NCBI GenBank assembly: GCA_031273385.1
Contig: JAISRY010000202.1
Coordinates: 1-11,504 of the forward strand
Direction: 5' to 3'
DNA: 11,504 bases
Origin: Tannerellaceae bacterium
Lineage (GTDB): Bacteria; Bacteroidota; Bacteroidia; Bacteroidales; Tannerellaceae
Shown here: positions 1 through 7,816 of the stretch, in pieces
Layout of the letters: the number at the start of each line of letters is the position of its first letter
Position numbering within the stretch: the stretch's first letter is position 1
Program-made: the position numbers and the translations under genes
Notes under the pieces: generated by a model
Database searches by the model: none
What the model saw: only the letters and a program-made list of their open reading frames with translations
Told to the model about the DNA's origin: nothing

Positions 1-585
1 GGCATCCTGTACTGCTCCTTTTCGACCTCTCCCTTTCTCCATCCGTCGTTGATGATCCGGCATGGGGTGATGAGGGAGCGGGGTATCCGGTATGACGAAT
101 CGTTTGTCTGTTCGCAGGATTACCGGCTGGCGTTTGACCTGATGGAGGCCGGCAGGATCGGGAATATCCCCCAATGCCTGTTGTATTACAGGGTATCCCC
201 CGGCCAGGTCAGCGAGAAGCATGGCGCTAAGCAGGAGGAGCAGAGCCGGATCGTGAGGCGTAAGCTGATCGACAGGTACTATAAAAGGTATGCGATACCG
301 GAACTGGACAGGGAGGTCACCCTCCGCACGATATGGCGGAACGAGTGGGAGTTGCAGCGTATTCTGTCGCTCGACACCCTCGCGGAAAGCGAAAAAAGGG
401 AGGTTGCCGTGGCGATGAACTGCATCCGGAGGTTGCTCTACTATTCGTTGGCAAGGTACTCTTCCGATAGCTTGTGGCATTTCCTCCGTTCGGGGGATTA
501 TGTGAAGTGTCCGTATAAGGCAAGGCGGTTTTTTATTATCCTGATCAAGCATATCCTGCCGGATATCGTTCCCAAATTAGTATAA
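1..585 (+). CDS. Glycosyltransferase family 2, C-terminal part (cut by left edge)
   Basis: The reading frame is open from base 1 and gives 194 residues before a TAA at 583-585, so the true start lies to the left; the ATG at 49 is internal. The first visible residues contain FLHPSLMIR, the acceptor-side motif of family 2 GT-A glycosyltransferases, where an HPS-type stretch precedes a hydrophobic strand. It is followed by the SQDYRLAFDL segment, which matches the (E/Q)DY motif near the catalytic base, and by NIPQCLLYYRVSPGQVS, typical of the end of the catalytic domain. The N-terminal nucleotide-binding half with the DxD motif is missing from the window. The remaining 110 or so residues are a basic, helical tail with no recognised domain. 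It probably transfers a sugar from a nucleotide donor to the lipid-linked repeat unit at the cytoplasmic face of the inner membrane. Donor and acceptor cannot be told. The polymerase gene follows after 22 bases. Confidence 0.85.
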   Translation, partial: GILYCSFSTSPFLHPSLMIRHGVMRERGIRYDESFVCSQDYRLAFDLMEAGRIGNIPQCLLYYRVSPGQVSEKHGAKQEEQSRIVRRKLIDRYYKRYAIPELDREVTLRTIWRNEWELQRILSLDTLAESEKREVAVAMNCIRRLLYYSLARYSSDSLWHFLRSGDYVKCPYKARRFFIILIKHILPDIVPKLV

Positions 586-607
586 CCACCTGTGAATCGG
601 AATAGAA

Positions 608-1861
608 ATGGCCTATAATCTATTGATCGTCTTCCTGCTGGTATTCAGCTTTCCGGTTCCCCTGTTCGGGAACTCCATCGCGCTGTCTATCCTGTTGTCG
701 GCGGGTATGCTGCTGAAGAACGGACAGCTCCGGGAGGCGGGGAAGCTCGCTTTCTCTCCTTATGCCTTTGCGGTATGGACGGGGACGTTGCTGCTGGCCT
801 ATTATGCCTTTTTCTACTCTTTTGTGCGGGGGACGTTCGACTTTGCGCGGGTGCGTATCCTGTTCTCCATGCTGCTGGGCTGTGTGGCCTGTATCCTGGC
901 GTATACATCGTTGAAAGGGAAACGGGACGATACGGACTATATGCCCAGGCTGATCGTCTATGTCTTCGTCATCCAATCCATCATCGAGATGGCCGCTTTC
1001 GTGTCGCCGGCATGTGCGGGGATAGTAAAGCGTTTTCAGTTTGAAAGCGATATGGCGCTGGCGGAAGAGGCGTATAGCGGTTTCCGGGGATTGGCTATTT
1101 CGGGCAGGCTCTATTTTGAATTTGCCGTCACCTACGGCGTGGTGATCATCCTGCAAATGAAACGGATGGTGGATGCCGGGCGGGTCTCTTTCCTACATTC
1201 GGGGGAGTTGCTGCTGCTGGTCATCGGCGGTTTCTTTGCGGGGAGGACGGTGTTTGCCGGCCTCCTGTTCGCCCTCCTGCTGTTGTTGCTTGCGCGCGTT
1301 TCCGTCAGGATGAAGATGGCCTTTATCGTCCGGACGGCGATCGGTATCGGGGCGCTGGCCGCTCTGTGCGTCATCCTCTTACCGGGCGAAATAACCGGCT
1401 TTATACAGACGATCCTGTTGCCCTGGGTATTTGATCTTTTCATCAAATACCAGGAGACAGGTACGGCCACGACCAGCTTTTCGTTCAATACGCTGAACGA
1501 AATGTACCGCGTGGAGATCACCCCTACGGAATGGCTCATCGGTTCGGGACACTACTACAACCCCGACGGCACCTACTACAAACATGTCGACGCCGGCTAT
1601 TTGCGGCATATCCTTTACTGGGGATTGCTGGGCAGTGCGCTGAATTTCCTGTACGCCTGCCGCTTCTTCTATCGTCCGTTCAAACGGCTTTCGAAAGGGG
1701 CTTATAACGACCGGCTTTTCCTCGCTATCCTCTTTGCCTACACGCTGATGGTGCATTACAAAGGGGATATCCTCGGCGCCAGCCGGTTCTACTACATCGT
1801 CGTCATCCTCTATTTATTCCATTTTATACATATTAAAAAACCTATAAAACAAACAGCGTGA
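608..1861 (+). CDS. Wzy-like polysaccharide polymerase (polytopic membrane protein)
   Basis: This 417-residue protein is strongly hydrophobic, with about eleven or twelve likely membrane segments (for example near residues 4-20, 52-72, 84-101, 113-135, 166-183, 198-230, 238-258, 331-350, 369-384 and 391-408). Between the central and last segments lies a hydrophilic loop, about residues 281-330, that leads into WLIGSGHYY and DAGYLRHILYWGLLG. That pattern (GxG, then DxGY, then a Gly-rich helix) is common to O-antigen polymerase and ligase-type proteins. Length and topology fit Wzy, which joins undecaprenyl-linked repeat units at the periplasmic face of the inner membrane. The setting between glycosyltransferases and upstream of export genes supports polymerase over ligase. 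Wzy proteins diverge quickly, so the call rests on topology, motif and context. The start is the first ATG after the previous stop; the ribosome binding site is weak. The stop TGA shares its last base with the next ATG. Confidence 0.8.
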   Translation: MAYNLLIVFLLVFSFPVPLFGNSIALSILLSAGMLLKNGQLREAGKLAFSPYAFAVWTGTLLLAYYAFFYSFVRGTFDFARVRILFSMLLGCVACILAYTSLKGKRDDTDYMPRLIVYVFVIQSIIEMAAFVSPACAGIVKRFQFESDMALAEEAYSGFRGLAISGRLYFEFAVTYGVVIILQMKRMVDAGRVSFLHSGELLLLVIGGFFAGRTVFAGLLFALLLLLLARVSVRMKMAFIVRTAIGIGALAALCVILLPGEITGFIQTILLPWVFDLFIKYQETGTATTSFSFNTLNEMYRVEITPTEWLIGSGHYYNPDGTYYKHVDAGYLRHILYWGLLGSALNFLYACRFFYRPFKRLSKGAYNDRLFLAILFAYTLMVHYKGDILGASRFYYIVVILYLFHFIHIKKPIKQTA

Positions 1862-2889
1862 TGGAACAGATTGATATCGTTATACCCTGGGTCGATGATC
1901 AAGACCCGTTGTGGAGGGAAGCCCTCCGTATATATTCCGGGCAGTTCGAAGAGGAGGCCTGCTGCTTTGAGAAATACTACAGGGACTGGGAAACGCTTTT
2001 ATTCGTTTTCAGGGGGATCGAAAAGTATATGCCGTGGGTCGGGAAGATCCATTTCCTCACCTACGGGCATCTCCCCAAATGGCTGAATACGGCGCACGAA
2101 AAGGTCAACGTCGTCAACCACCTCGATTTCTTTATCCGTAAAGAGACTTTTCCCGTCTTCAATTCCCTGGCCATTGAAATGAACCTGCCGGGGATCAAAG
2201 GGCTTTCCGAGCGGTTTATCTATTTCAACGACGATACGTTGGTACTCCGCGAGGCGCCGCCGGAACGGTTCTTCGTTGACGGCCGGCCGGTGGACTGCCT
2301 GATACAGGATATTCCGCGGGGCGGCTTTTTGTACCGGAAATTCCGGACAAACGATACATACGCCAACATCGTATTGAACGCCGTCCATCCCCTCAACGCC
2401 GTCTATCCCAAACGGGAGTTGCTCAAAAAACATCCGGAGCTGTTCTACCACCCCACCTACCCGATGGCGGACAGGTGGCGGAACGCCCTCTTCAACCTCT
2501 CCCCCTCGTATACCTGGATCAGGCCGAATCATATCCCACAGCCTTTCCTCCGGTCGGCGCTCATGGAGTGCCATGCGCTTTTCCCGGCCCTGGTCGAAGA
2601 GACGGCGAGGAGTAAATTCCGGCGTTATTCGGATGTTAGTCAATATATCTACCGCTACCTGACGTTGGTGAAAGGGAATTTCCATCCCCATTACTACGAC
2701 GACGCTTTTTGTATGGTGCTTTCCTCCTACGACCGCTTCGTGAAAGAGCTGCCGCAGATGGATCGCCGGACGTTCGTCTGCGTCAACGACAGCCAGTTCC
2801 TTCCGCCGGAGGATTACAAGCGGATAAAGCCTTTGTTGCTGAAAAAGATGTCGAACCTCTTACCTGACCGCTCTGCGTATGAAAAGTAA
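1861..2889 (+). CDS. Stealth family sugar-phosphate transferase
   Basis: This 342-residue protein shows the conserved regions of the Stealth family in order. CR1 is IDIVIPWVDDQDPLW at residues 4-18. CR2 spans about 40-130, with RDWETLLFVFRGIEKYMPWV, then PVFNSLAIE and ERFIYFNDDTLV. CR3 spans about 210-270, with HIPQPFLRS and KFRRYSDVS. CR4 is FVCVNDSQ near residue 306. Stealth proteins transfer hexose-1-phosphate from a nucleotide sugar to a glycan, making phosphodiester-linked capsules (for example in Neisseria meningitidis), so this gene probably puts a phosphate into the repeat unit. The acidic D11-D12 and NDD motifs are intact. No signal peptide or membrane segment is seen, so it probably acts in the cytoplasm. 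A GTG at 1858 is in frame just before the ATG at 1861. The ATG is preferred because it overlaps the upstream TGA by one base, a coupling arrangement. The 3' end overlaps the next gene by 11 bases. Confidence 0.9.
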   Translation: MEQIDIVIPWVDDQDPLWREALRIYSGQFEEEACCFEKYYRDWETLLFVFRGIEKYMPWVGKIHFLTYGHLPKWLNTAHEKVNVVNHLDFFIRKETFPVFNSLAIEMNLPGIKGLSERFIYFNDDTLVLREAPPERFFVDGRPVDCLIQDIPRGGFLYRKFRTNDTYANIVLNAVHPLNAVYPKRELLKKHPELFYHPTYPMADRWRNALFNLSPSYTWIRPNHIPQPFLRSALMECHALFPALVEETARSKFRRYSDVSQYIYRYLTLVKGNFHPHYYDDAFCMVLSSYDRFVKELPQMDRRTFVCVNDSQFLPPEDYKRIKPLLLKKMSNLLPDRSAYEK

Positions 2890-3712
2890 ATTGACATTTT
2901 CGGTCTGCATGTCGGTGTACAGGAACGACAGGGCGGAGTTCTTCCGCGATGCATTGCTCAGTGTGATCTACCAGACGGTGAAGCCGGCAGAAATCGTACT
3001 GGTCGTCGACGGGCCGGTGCCGGACGGGATTGAGCGCGTCATCAGCGATACGCGGAAAATATGGCCCCTACTCAACGTCATCCGCCTGGAAAAGAACCAC
3101 CGGCTGGCTTTTGCCCGTCAGACGGGTATCGATTATGCCGTCTCCGATGTGATCGCCCTGATGGATAGCGACGATATCAGCCTGCCCGACCGCTTTGAGA
3201 AGCAGTTGCCCTGTTTTGAGGAAGACGATCAACTGGCTGTCCTTGGCGGGCAGATCAACGAATTTACGGGAGAGGAAAGCAACCTGACCGGATGCCGTAC
3301 GGTAGCGTTGGATGATGGGGAGATCAAATCCGTCCTGAAGTGGAGATGCCCGCTGAACCACATGACCGTGATGATCCGCAAATCGGCCCTCATGAAAGCC
3401 GGAGGGTACCAGGACTGGTTCTACAACGAAGACTATTACCTCTGGATACGCATGGCGGAGGCGGGATGCAAGTTCCGCAACCTGCCGCACGTACTGGTGC
3501 ATGTGCGCGTGGATGACGGCGTCTACCGGCGGAGGGGCGGCCTCCGCTATTTCAGGAGCGAAGCCGGCATACAGCGCTACATGTGGCGGCGCGGTATCAT
3601 CCGCTTCCCGCGCTATGCGTTCAATGTCGCTGTCCGGTTTGTGGTGCAGGTGGTATGCCCCAACAGGGTCCGCCGCTTTCTTTTCGTCAACCTCTTCAGG
3701 GAACGGATATGA
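2879..3712 (+). CDS. Glycosyltransferase family 2 (GT-A fold)
   Basis: A complete 277-residue family 2 glycosyltransferase. The N-terminal strand FSVCMSVYRND (residues 7-17) starts the nucleotide-binding fold and is followed by SVIYQTVKPAEIVLVVDG. The metal- and donor-binding DxD motif is DSDD at 96-99. GGYQDWFYNEDYYLWIRM at 175-192 holds the ED motif with the likely catalytic base at E184-D185. The C-terminal 60 residues are very basic and contain a hydrophobic stretch (about 245-262), probably for peripheral membrane attachment. It transfers a sugar from a nucleotide donor to the growing lipid-linked repeat unit in the cytoplasm; the sugar cannot be predicted. The start codon lies inside the end of the Stealth gene (11-base overlap) and the stop overlaps the next start by 4 bases, so translation of the three genes is probably linked. 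Confidence 0.92.
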   Translation: MKSKLTFSVCMSVYRNDRAEFFRDALLSVIYQTVKPAEIVLVVDGPVPDGIERVISDTRKIWPLLNVIRLEKNHRLAFARQTGIDYAVSDVIALMDSDDISLPDRFEKQLPCFEEDDQLAVLGGQINEFTGEESNLTGCRTVALDDGEIKSVLKWRCPLNHMTVMIRKSALMKAGGYQDWFYNEDYYLWIRMAEAGCKFRNLPHVLVHVRVDDGVYRRRGGLRYFRSEAGIQRYMWRRGIIRFPRYAFNVAVRFVVQVVCPNRVRRFLFVNLFRERI

Positions 3713-4299
3713 TCGGGAAGAATCTATTTGACCGGCTGGCCTCCTTGCTGGGATTGCTTCTCCTCTCCCCGCTTCTTGCCGTGATCGCGGCGTTGATCAG
3801 GGTAAAGATGCCCGACGGGGCTGTCCTGTTTCGCCAACGCCGGGTCGGCAGGCATGGCCGGCTATTTACGATGTATAAATTCAGGACGATGGCCGCCTCC
3901 CATTCGGGGAATCCCATCTCCGTCAAGGGAGAGAGCCGCATCACGCCGTTGGGGGCGACGCTCCGTAAATACAAACTGGACGAGCTTCCCGAACTGTGGA
4001 ATGTGCTGCGGGGCGACATGAGCCTTGTCGGGCCGCGCCCCGACCTCCCCCGCTATACCGGCAGGCTCCGGGGGGAAGAGCGCCGGATACTGGAGGTACG
4101 CCCCGGCATCACCTGTCCGGCAAGCCTTAAGTACCGGAACGAGGAGGAGCTGCTCGCCTCGCTGAAAGAGCCGGGGAGATACAACGACGAGATTATCTTT
4201 CCTGACAAAGTCAGGATGAATATCGACTATATCAACAACCGGTCGTTCGTCTACGACATAAAAATCATTCTATATACACTCATCAGAAAAGACTTATAA
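3709..4299 (+). CDS. Initiating phosphoglycosyl transferase (small monotopic, PglC/WcfS-like)
   Basis: The frame is open further upstream, but the real start is the ATG at 3709. It overlaps the previous stop as ATGA, has an AGGGA about 8 bases upstream, and gives a 196-residue protein beginning directly with the family's N-terminal helix. Residues 7-33 form the re-entrant membrane helix broken by a proline (LLSPLL). FRQRRVGRHGRLFTMYKFRTM (41-61) is a family signature. K89-L90-D91-E92-LPELWNVL carries the catalytic Asp-Glu dyad, and MSLVGPRPDLP (104-114) is the usual proline-rich stretch. Small monotopic phosphoglycosyl transferases move a sugar-1-phosphate from a UDP-sugar to undecaprenyl phosphate at the cytoplasmic face, the committed first step of repeat-unit assembly. 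The large extra N-terminal domain of WbaP-type enzymes is absent. The aminotransferase gene three bases downstream suggests that the first sugar is a 4-amino-4,6-dideoxy type, as with WcfS or PglC, but that is inference. Confidence 0.93.
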   Translation: MIGKNLFDRLASLLGLLLLSPLLAVIAALIRVKMPDGAVLFRQRRVGRHGRLFTMYKFRTMAASHSGNPISVKGESRITPLGATLRKYKLDELPELWNVLRGDMSLVGPRPDLPRYTGRLRGEERRILEVRPGITCPASLKYRNEEELLASLKEPGRYNDEIIFPDKVRMNIDYINNRSFVYDIKIILYTLIRKDL

Positions 4300-4302
4300 G
4301 CT

Positions 4303-5445
4303 ATGGACAATATAATCAGACTATCCATCGCCCACATGGGCGGACATGAACAGGCGTATATCGAAAGGGCTTTCGATACGAACTGGGTCACCCCCCTGGG
4401 GCCTAACGTCGACCGGTTCGAGCAGTTCCTTTCCGCCTACACCGGTACGGCGTGCCGTGTCGTGGCGTTGAGTTCCGGCACCGCGGCGATCCATTTAGGG
4501 CTTGTCCTGCTGGAGGTAAAACCCGGCGATGAGGTGATTTGCCAGAGTTTTACCTTTGCCGCTACCGTCAACCCGGTCACCTACCTCGGAGGCGTTCCCG
4601 TTCTCGTCGATAGCGAACGCGATACCTGGAATATGGATCCCTCGCTATTGGAAAAGGCCATCCTGGACCGCCTCGAAAAGAGCGGCAGGCTGCCTAAAGC
4701 CATTATCCCCGTCCATCTCTACGGTATGCCTGCAAAGATGGACGAAATCATGGCGATCGCAGACCGTTACCACATCCCCATCCTCGAAGATGCCGCGGAG
4801 GCGCTCGGCTCCGAATACGACGGGCAAAAGTGCGGGACGCTGGGGCGCCTGGGCGTCCTCTCCTTTAACGGAAACAAGATGATCACCACATCGGGCGGCG
4901 GCGCCCTCATCTGCCGCACGGAGCAAGAGGCGGGGAGAATCGTCTTCCTGGCCACCCAAGCCCGTGACGACGCGCCGCACTACCAACATTCCGAGATCGG
5001 CTACAACTACCGCCTGAGCAACATCTGCGCCGGTATAGGATGCGGACAGATGCATGTCCTGGACGAACACGTCGAGCGCCGCAGGGCGATCCATGCCCTC
5101 TACGCCGAATGGCTGAAAGGAGTGCCCGGCGTCACCGTCATGGAGCGGCCCGGCGAACGGTTCAACCCCAACTACTGGCTGACATGCATCACCGTCGATC
5201 CCCGCCTGGCAGGGAAGACGCGGGACGATATCCGCCTGGCGTTGCTGGCCGACCATATCGAGTCGCGCCCCCTTTGGAAACCGATGCACCTGCAACCCGT
5301 CTTTTCCGGCCTCCCGTTCTATGGCAGCGGGGTCAGCGAACAGCTTTTCGAGACGGGGCTCTGCCTCCCCTCCGGCTCTTCACTGACGGACGAAGAGATA
5401 GAACAGGTGGTAAACGGCATAAAGTCATGCATCAACATCAACTAA
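4303..5445 (+). CDS. PLP-dependent nucleotide-sugar aminotransferase (DegT/DnrJ/EryC1/StrS)
   Basis: This 380-residue protein has the usual length and motifs of the sugar aminotransferase family. HMGGHEQAYIERAFDTNWV at 11-29 is the N-terminal signature seen in PglE and EpsN-like members. SSGTAAIHL (57-65) binds the cofactor phosphate. In LEDAAEALGS (161-170), D163 contacts the pyridine nitrogen. LSFNGNKMITTSGGG (186-200) contains the Schiff-base lysine K192. It should move an amino group, usually from glutamate, to C4 of a UDP-4-keto-6-deoxy-N-acetylhexosamine in the cytoplasm. It follows the phosphoglycosyl transferase after three bases, so the product is probably the first sugar of the repeat unit. 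No acetyltransferase gene (PglD or EpsM type) lies beside it, so the product may keep a free 4-amino group, like the AATGal made by WcfR in B. fragilis. The required 4,6-dehydratase is not in the window. Confidence 0.93.
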   Translation: MDNIIRLSIAHMGGHEQAYIERAFDTNWVTPLGPNVDRFEQFLSAYTGTACRVVALSSGTAAIHLGLVLLEVKPGDEVICQSFTFAATVNPVTYLGGVPVLVDSERDTWNMDPSLLEKAILDRLEKSGRLPKAIIPVHLYGMPAKMDEIMAIADRYHIPILEDAAEALGSEYDGQKCGTLGRLGVLSFNGNKMITTSGGGALICRTEQEAGRIVFLATQARDDAPHYQHSEIGYNYRLSNICAGIGCGQMHVLDEHVERRRAIHALYAEWLKGVPGVTVMERPGERFNPNYWLTCITVDPRLAGKTRDDIRLALLADHIESRPLWKPMHLQPVFSGLPFYGSGVSEQLFETGLCLPSGSSLTDEEIEQVVNGIKSCININ

Positions 5446-5456
5446 TTTTACTTTAT

Positions 5457-7808
5457 ATGAAAACACGATTTCTCACATGTTTCAGCGTGATATGCCTCTT
5501 GTTGTCGGCCGGTTTGCATGCACAGGTTTCACAGGAATGGATCGACAAGGCAAAAGCCGGTATGACGGATACGCGCATCCGCCCGGCAGAAACCCACCCC
5601 GGTACGCCGGACGGCGACAGGGAGGCGGCCTACGGACGGGAGGTGGCCTACGGACGGGAAACGGCCTCCCTCGAAGAACAGCGGATCGCCAACCTCCCCG
5701 GCACGGACGTCAAGGAGATCGTTTTCGGGCGGGAGATATTTACGAACAAGCAGCTGACCTTTGCCCCGGATTTCAACGCACCCACCCCGAAAGACTACCT
5801 CCTTTCCGCCGGCGACGAACTGGCCATCCATGTATGGGGAGACTCGGAGCTGAACCTCCGCCTCACGGTCTCTCCCGACGGCACGATCATCATCCCCGGG
5901 CTGGGGCAGGTTACGCTCAGCGGGCTGACCGTCGAAGAGGCCGGGGAGCATATCCGGCGCGAATTGGGGCGTATCATGTCCGGCCTCACCGGCGGCAGCG
6001 GGGCGCGGAGCCATGTCTCGGTAGGGTTAAGCCGGATACGCAGCATAAAGGTGCATATCGTGGGGGAAGCCGTTGCGCCGGGTACCTATACGTTGCCCTC
6101 GTTCGCTACGCTGTTCAATGCGCTGTATGCCGCCGGAGGGGTGAACGATATCGGCTCGTTGCGCAACGTGAGGGTATTCCGCCGGAGCAGGGAGGTCACC
6201 TGCCTGGATGTCTATGATTACCTGCTTCGAGGCCTTTACGATACCAATATCCGGTTGGAAGACAACGATATGATCATGATCGACACCTACGCCCAACTGG
6301 TGTCCGTCAGGGGTAAGGTGAAGCGGAACCGGATGTTTGAACTCCGCAAAGGGGAGACCTTAAAGCAGCTCCTGGATATGGCCGGAGGCTTTACCGGCGA
6401 CGCCTGTACCGAATACCTCCGCATCAAGCGGAAAGCCGGCGTGCAGTATCAGTTGGCTACGGTCGCGAAAGAGCGCTTCGACACGTTCGTGATGTGCGAC
6501 GGCGACTCGTGCATGGTCGATTCCGTGATCCCTTTTTATCAAAACAGGCTGCTCGTTACCGGCGCCGTCTGGCGTCCGGGAGAGTATGAGTTGAGCGGGG
6601 CGGTGCATACGGTCAGGCAGTTGATCGGGCAGGCTGCCGGACTGAAAGGGGACGAGTTTGCCGGACGGGCGCAGATTATCCGCCTGAACGCGGACTTTAC
6701 GCATACCATCATCGCCGTAGACCTGCGCACCATCTTTAACGGAACGGCTCCCGACGTCGGCCTGCAAGCTGAAGACCGGCTGCATATCCCCTCGTTGTCC
6801 GACCTGAGGGAACCCTATACGATCCGGGTATGCGGAGCCGTCAATGCGTCCGATACGGTCTTCCCCTACAAACACAATATGACGGTCGAAGATGCCGTCG
6901 TCCTGGCGGGCGGCTTGCGCGAATCCGCCGCAACGATCCATGTCGAAGTGGCGCGGCGTATCAAGGCGCCCGCTTCCGAAGCCGCCGACGTAGGTAAAAT
7001 CAAGGAATACCACTTTACGCTGTCCGACGGTATGCAGATACTTCCCGAAGCGGACACCCTTTTCACGCTCGAACCCTTCGACGAGGTCTATGTCCGCTTC
7101 TCGCCGGGCTACCAGGCGCAACAGGTGATCAGGGTCGAGGGCGAGGTTATGTTTGCCGGAAATTATGCCCTGACCGAGAATGAAACCCGCTTGAGCGACA
7201 TCATCCGGAAAGCGGGTGGCGTGACGGCATTTGCCTACACCAAAGGGGCAAACCTGAAACGCCGGCTGACGGAAGACGAACTGCGCCGCATGGAGACACT
7301 GATGGAGATCAGCGCCAAACACCCGCAAAGCGACGAGAAGATCGAACCGGCCGCCCTCTCCATCCGCCGGTACCCCGTAGGGATCGACCTGCATAGCGCC
7401 CTGGCCAGCCCGGGAAGCGAAGATGACCTGATCCTCAAGGACGGCGACGAACTGTATATCCCCCAATACCAGGGTACGGTCAAGATCAGCGGATCCGTCG
7501 CCTACCCGAACAGCGTAGCCTACGGCAAAAACATGACCGTCCGCCACTGCCTCTCACAAGCCGGAGGGTATGACGGCTTTGCCTATAAATACCCGATCGT
7601 GATCTATATGAACGGAAAGGTGGCGACGACGCGGCGTACCCTGATCTTTTTCAAGCATTATCCCAAGGTGGAGCCAGGGTGTGAAATCATTATCCCCTCC
7701 GTCAAGCAGAAAGAGAAAACCAACCTGCTCGAAACGCTGAGCATGGGCAGTTCGATCACCTCCATAGCGGCGATGGTGATGTCGATGATCAATACAATCA
7801 GTAAATAA
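5457..7808 (+). CDS. Polysaccharide export protein with poly_export domain and about six SLBB repeats
   Basis: The frame extends upstream through the aminotransferase gene, but the ATG at 5457 is chosen because it starts a clear signal peptide (MKTRFL, a hydrophobic core, cleavage near LHA-Q at 22-23). This gives 783 residues. No cysteine sits at the cleavage site, so it is not an obvious lipoprotein. A poly_export domain lies near 110-195 (YLLSAGDELAIHVWG, then VSPDGTIIIPGLGQV). It is followed by about six SLBB-like units, each a beta strand plus an AGG-type turn, near 198-245, 282-325, 365-410, 455-500, 557-600 and 674-715. The C-terminal segment 758-780 is hydrophobic. Wza-like proteins form the export channel from periplasm to surface. 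This is far longer than E. coli Wza (under 400 residues) and resembles the extended forms common in Bacteroidetes. A mature N-terminal stretch holds a small peptide repeat. The wzz-like gene begins 8 bases after the stop. No strong Shine-Dalgarno sequence is seen. Confidence 0.9.
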   Translation: MKTRFLTCFSVICLLLSAGLHAQVSQEWIDKAKAGMTDTRIRPAETHPGTPDGDREAAYGREVAYGRETASLEEQRIANLPGTDVKEIVFGREIFTNKQLTFAPDFNAPTPKDYLLSAGDELAIHVWGDSELNLRLTVSPDGTIIIPGLGQVTLSGLTVEEAGEHIRRELGRIMSGLTGGSGARSHVSVGLSRIRSIKVHIVGEAVAPGTYTLPSFATLFNALYAAGGVNDIGSLRNVRVFRRSREVTCLDVYDYLLRGLYDTNIRLEDNDMIMIDTYAQLVSVRGKVKRNRMFELRKGETLKQLLDMAGGFTGDACTEYLRIKRKAGVQYQLATVAKERFDTFVMCDGDSCMVDSVIPFYQNRLLVTGAVWRPGEYELSGAVHTVRQLIGQAAGLKGDEFAGRAQIIRLNADFTHTIIAVDLRTIFNGTAPDVGLQAEDRLHIPSLSDLREPYTIRVCGAVNASDTVFPYKHNMTVEDAVVLAGGLRESAATIHVEVARRIKAPASEAADVGKIKEYHFTLSDGMQILPEADTLFTLEPFDEVYVRFSPGYQAQQVIRVEGEVMFAGNYALTENETRLSDIIRKAGGVTAFAYTKGANLKRRLTEDELRRMETLMEISAKHPQSDEKIEPAALSIRRYPVGIDLHSALASPGSEDDLILKDGDELYIPQYQGTVKISGSVAYPNSVAYGKNMTVRHCLSQAGGYDGFAYKYPIVIYMNGKVATTRRTLIFFKHYPKVEPGCEIIIPSVKQKEKTNLLETLSMGSSITSIAAMVMSMINTISK
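5622..5667 (+). repeat. 18-base in-frame tandem repeat within the SLBB export gene
   Basis: Two 18-base units (5622-5639 and 5640-5657) are identical except for one base (c to t at the fifth position), and a third unit begins at 5658 and decays after about 10 bases. The repeat is in frame and encodes EAAYGR-EVAYGR-ETA at residues 56-70, just after the signal peptide and before the poly_export domain. The copy number could vary by slippage without breaking the frame. No function is known. Confidence 0.85.
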
Positions 7809-7816
7809 CGGCGGCT

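Noticed and set aside
3583..3708. Upstream extension of the phosphoglycosyl transferase frame to an ATG at 3583
   Set aside because: The extension lies wholly inside the preceding glycosyltransferase gene and adds sequence unlike the family. The ATG at 3709 gives the usual length and a 4-base overlap.
5040..5456. Upstream extension of the export-protein frame to 5040
   Set aside because: It is antiphase to the well-supported aminotransferase gene and gives an Arg/Pro-rich sequence. A signal peptide starts at 5457. An ATG at 5427 would put a hydrophilic stub before it.
6360..7547. Long minus-strand ORF of 395 codons opposite the export gene
   Set aside because: It is a mirror frame of a GC-rich coding region, with no recognisable domain, and the plus-strand frame has clear SLBB repeats.
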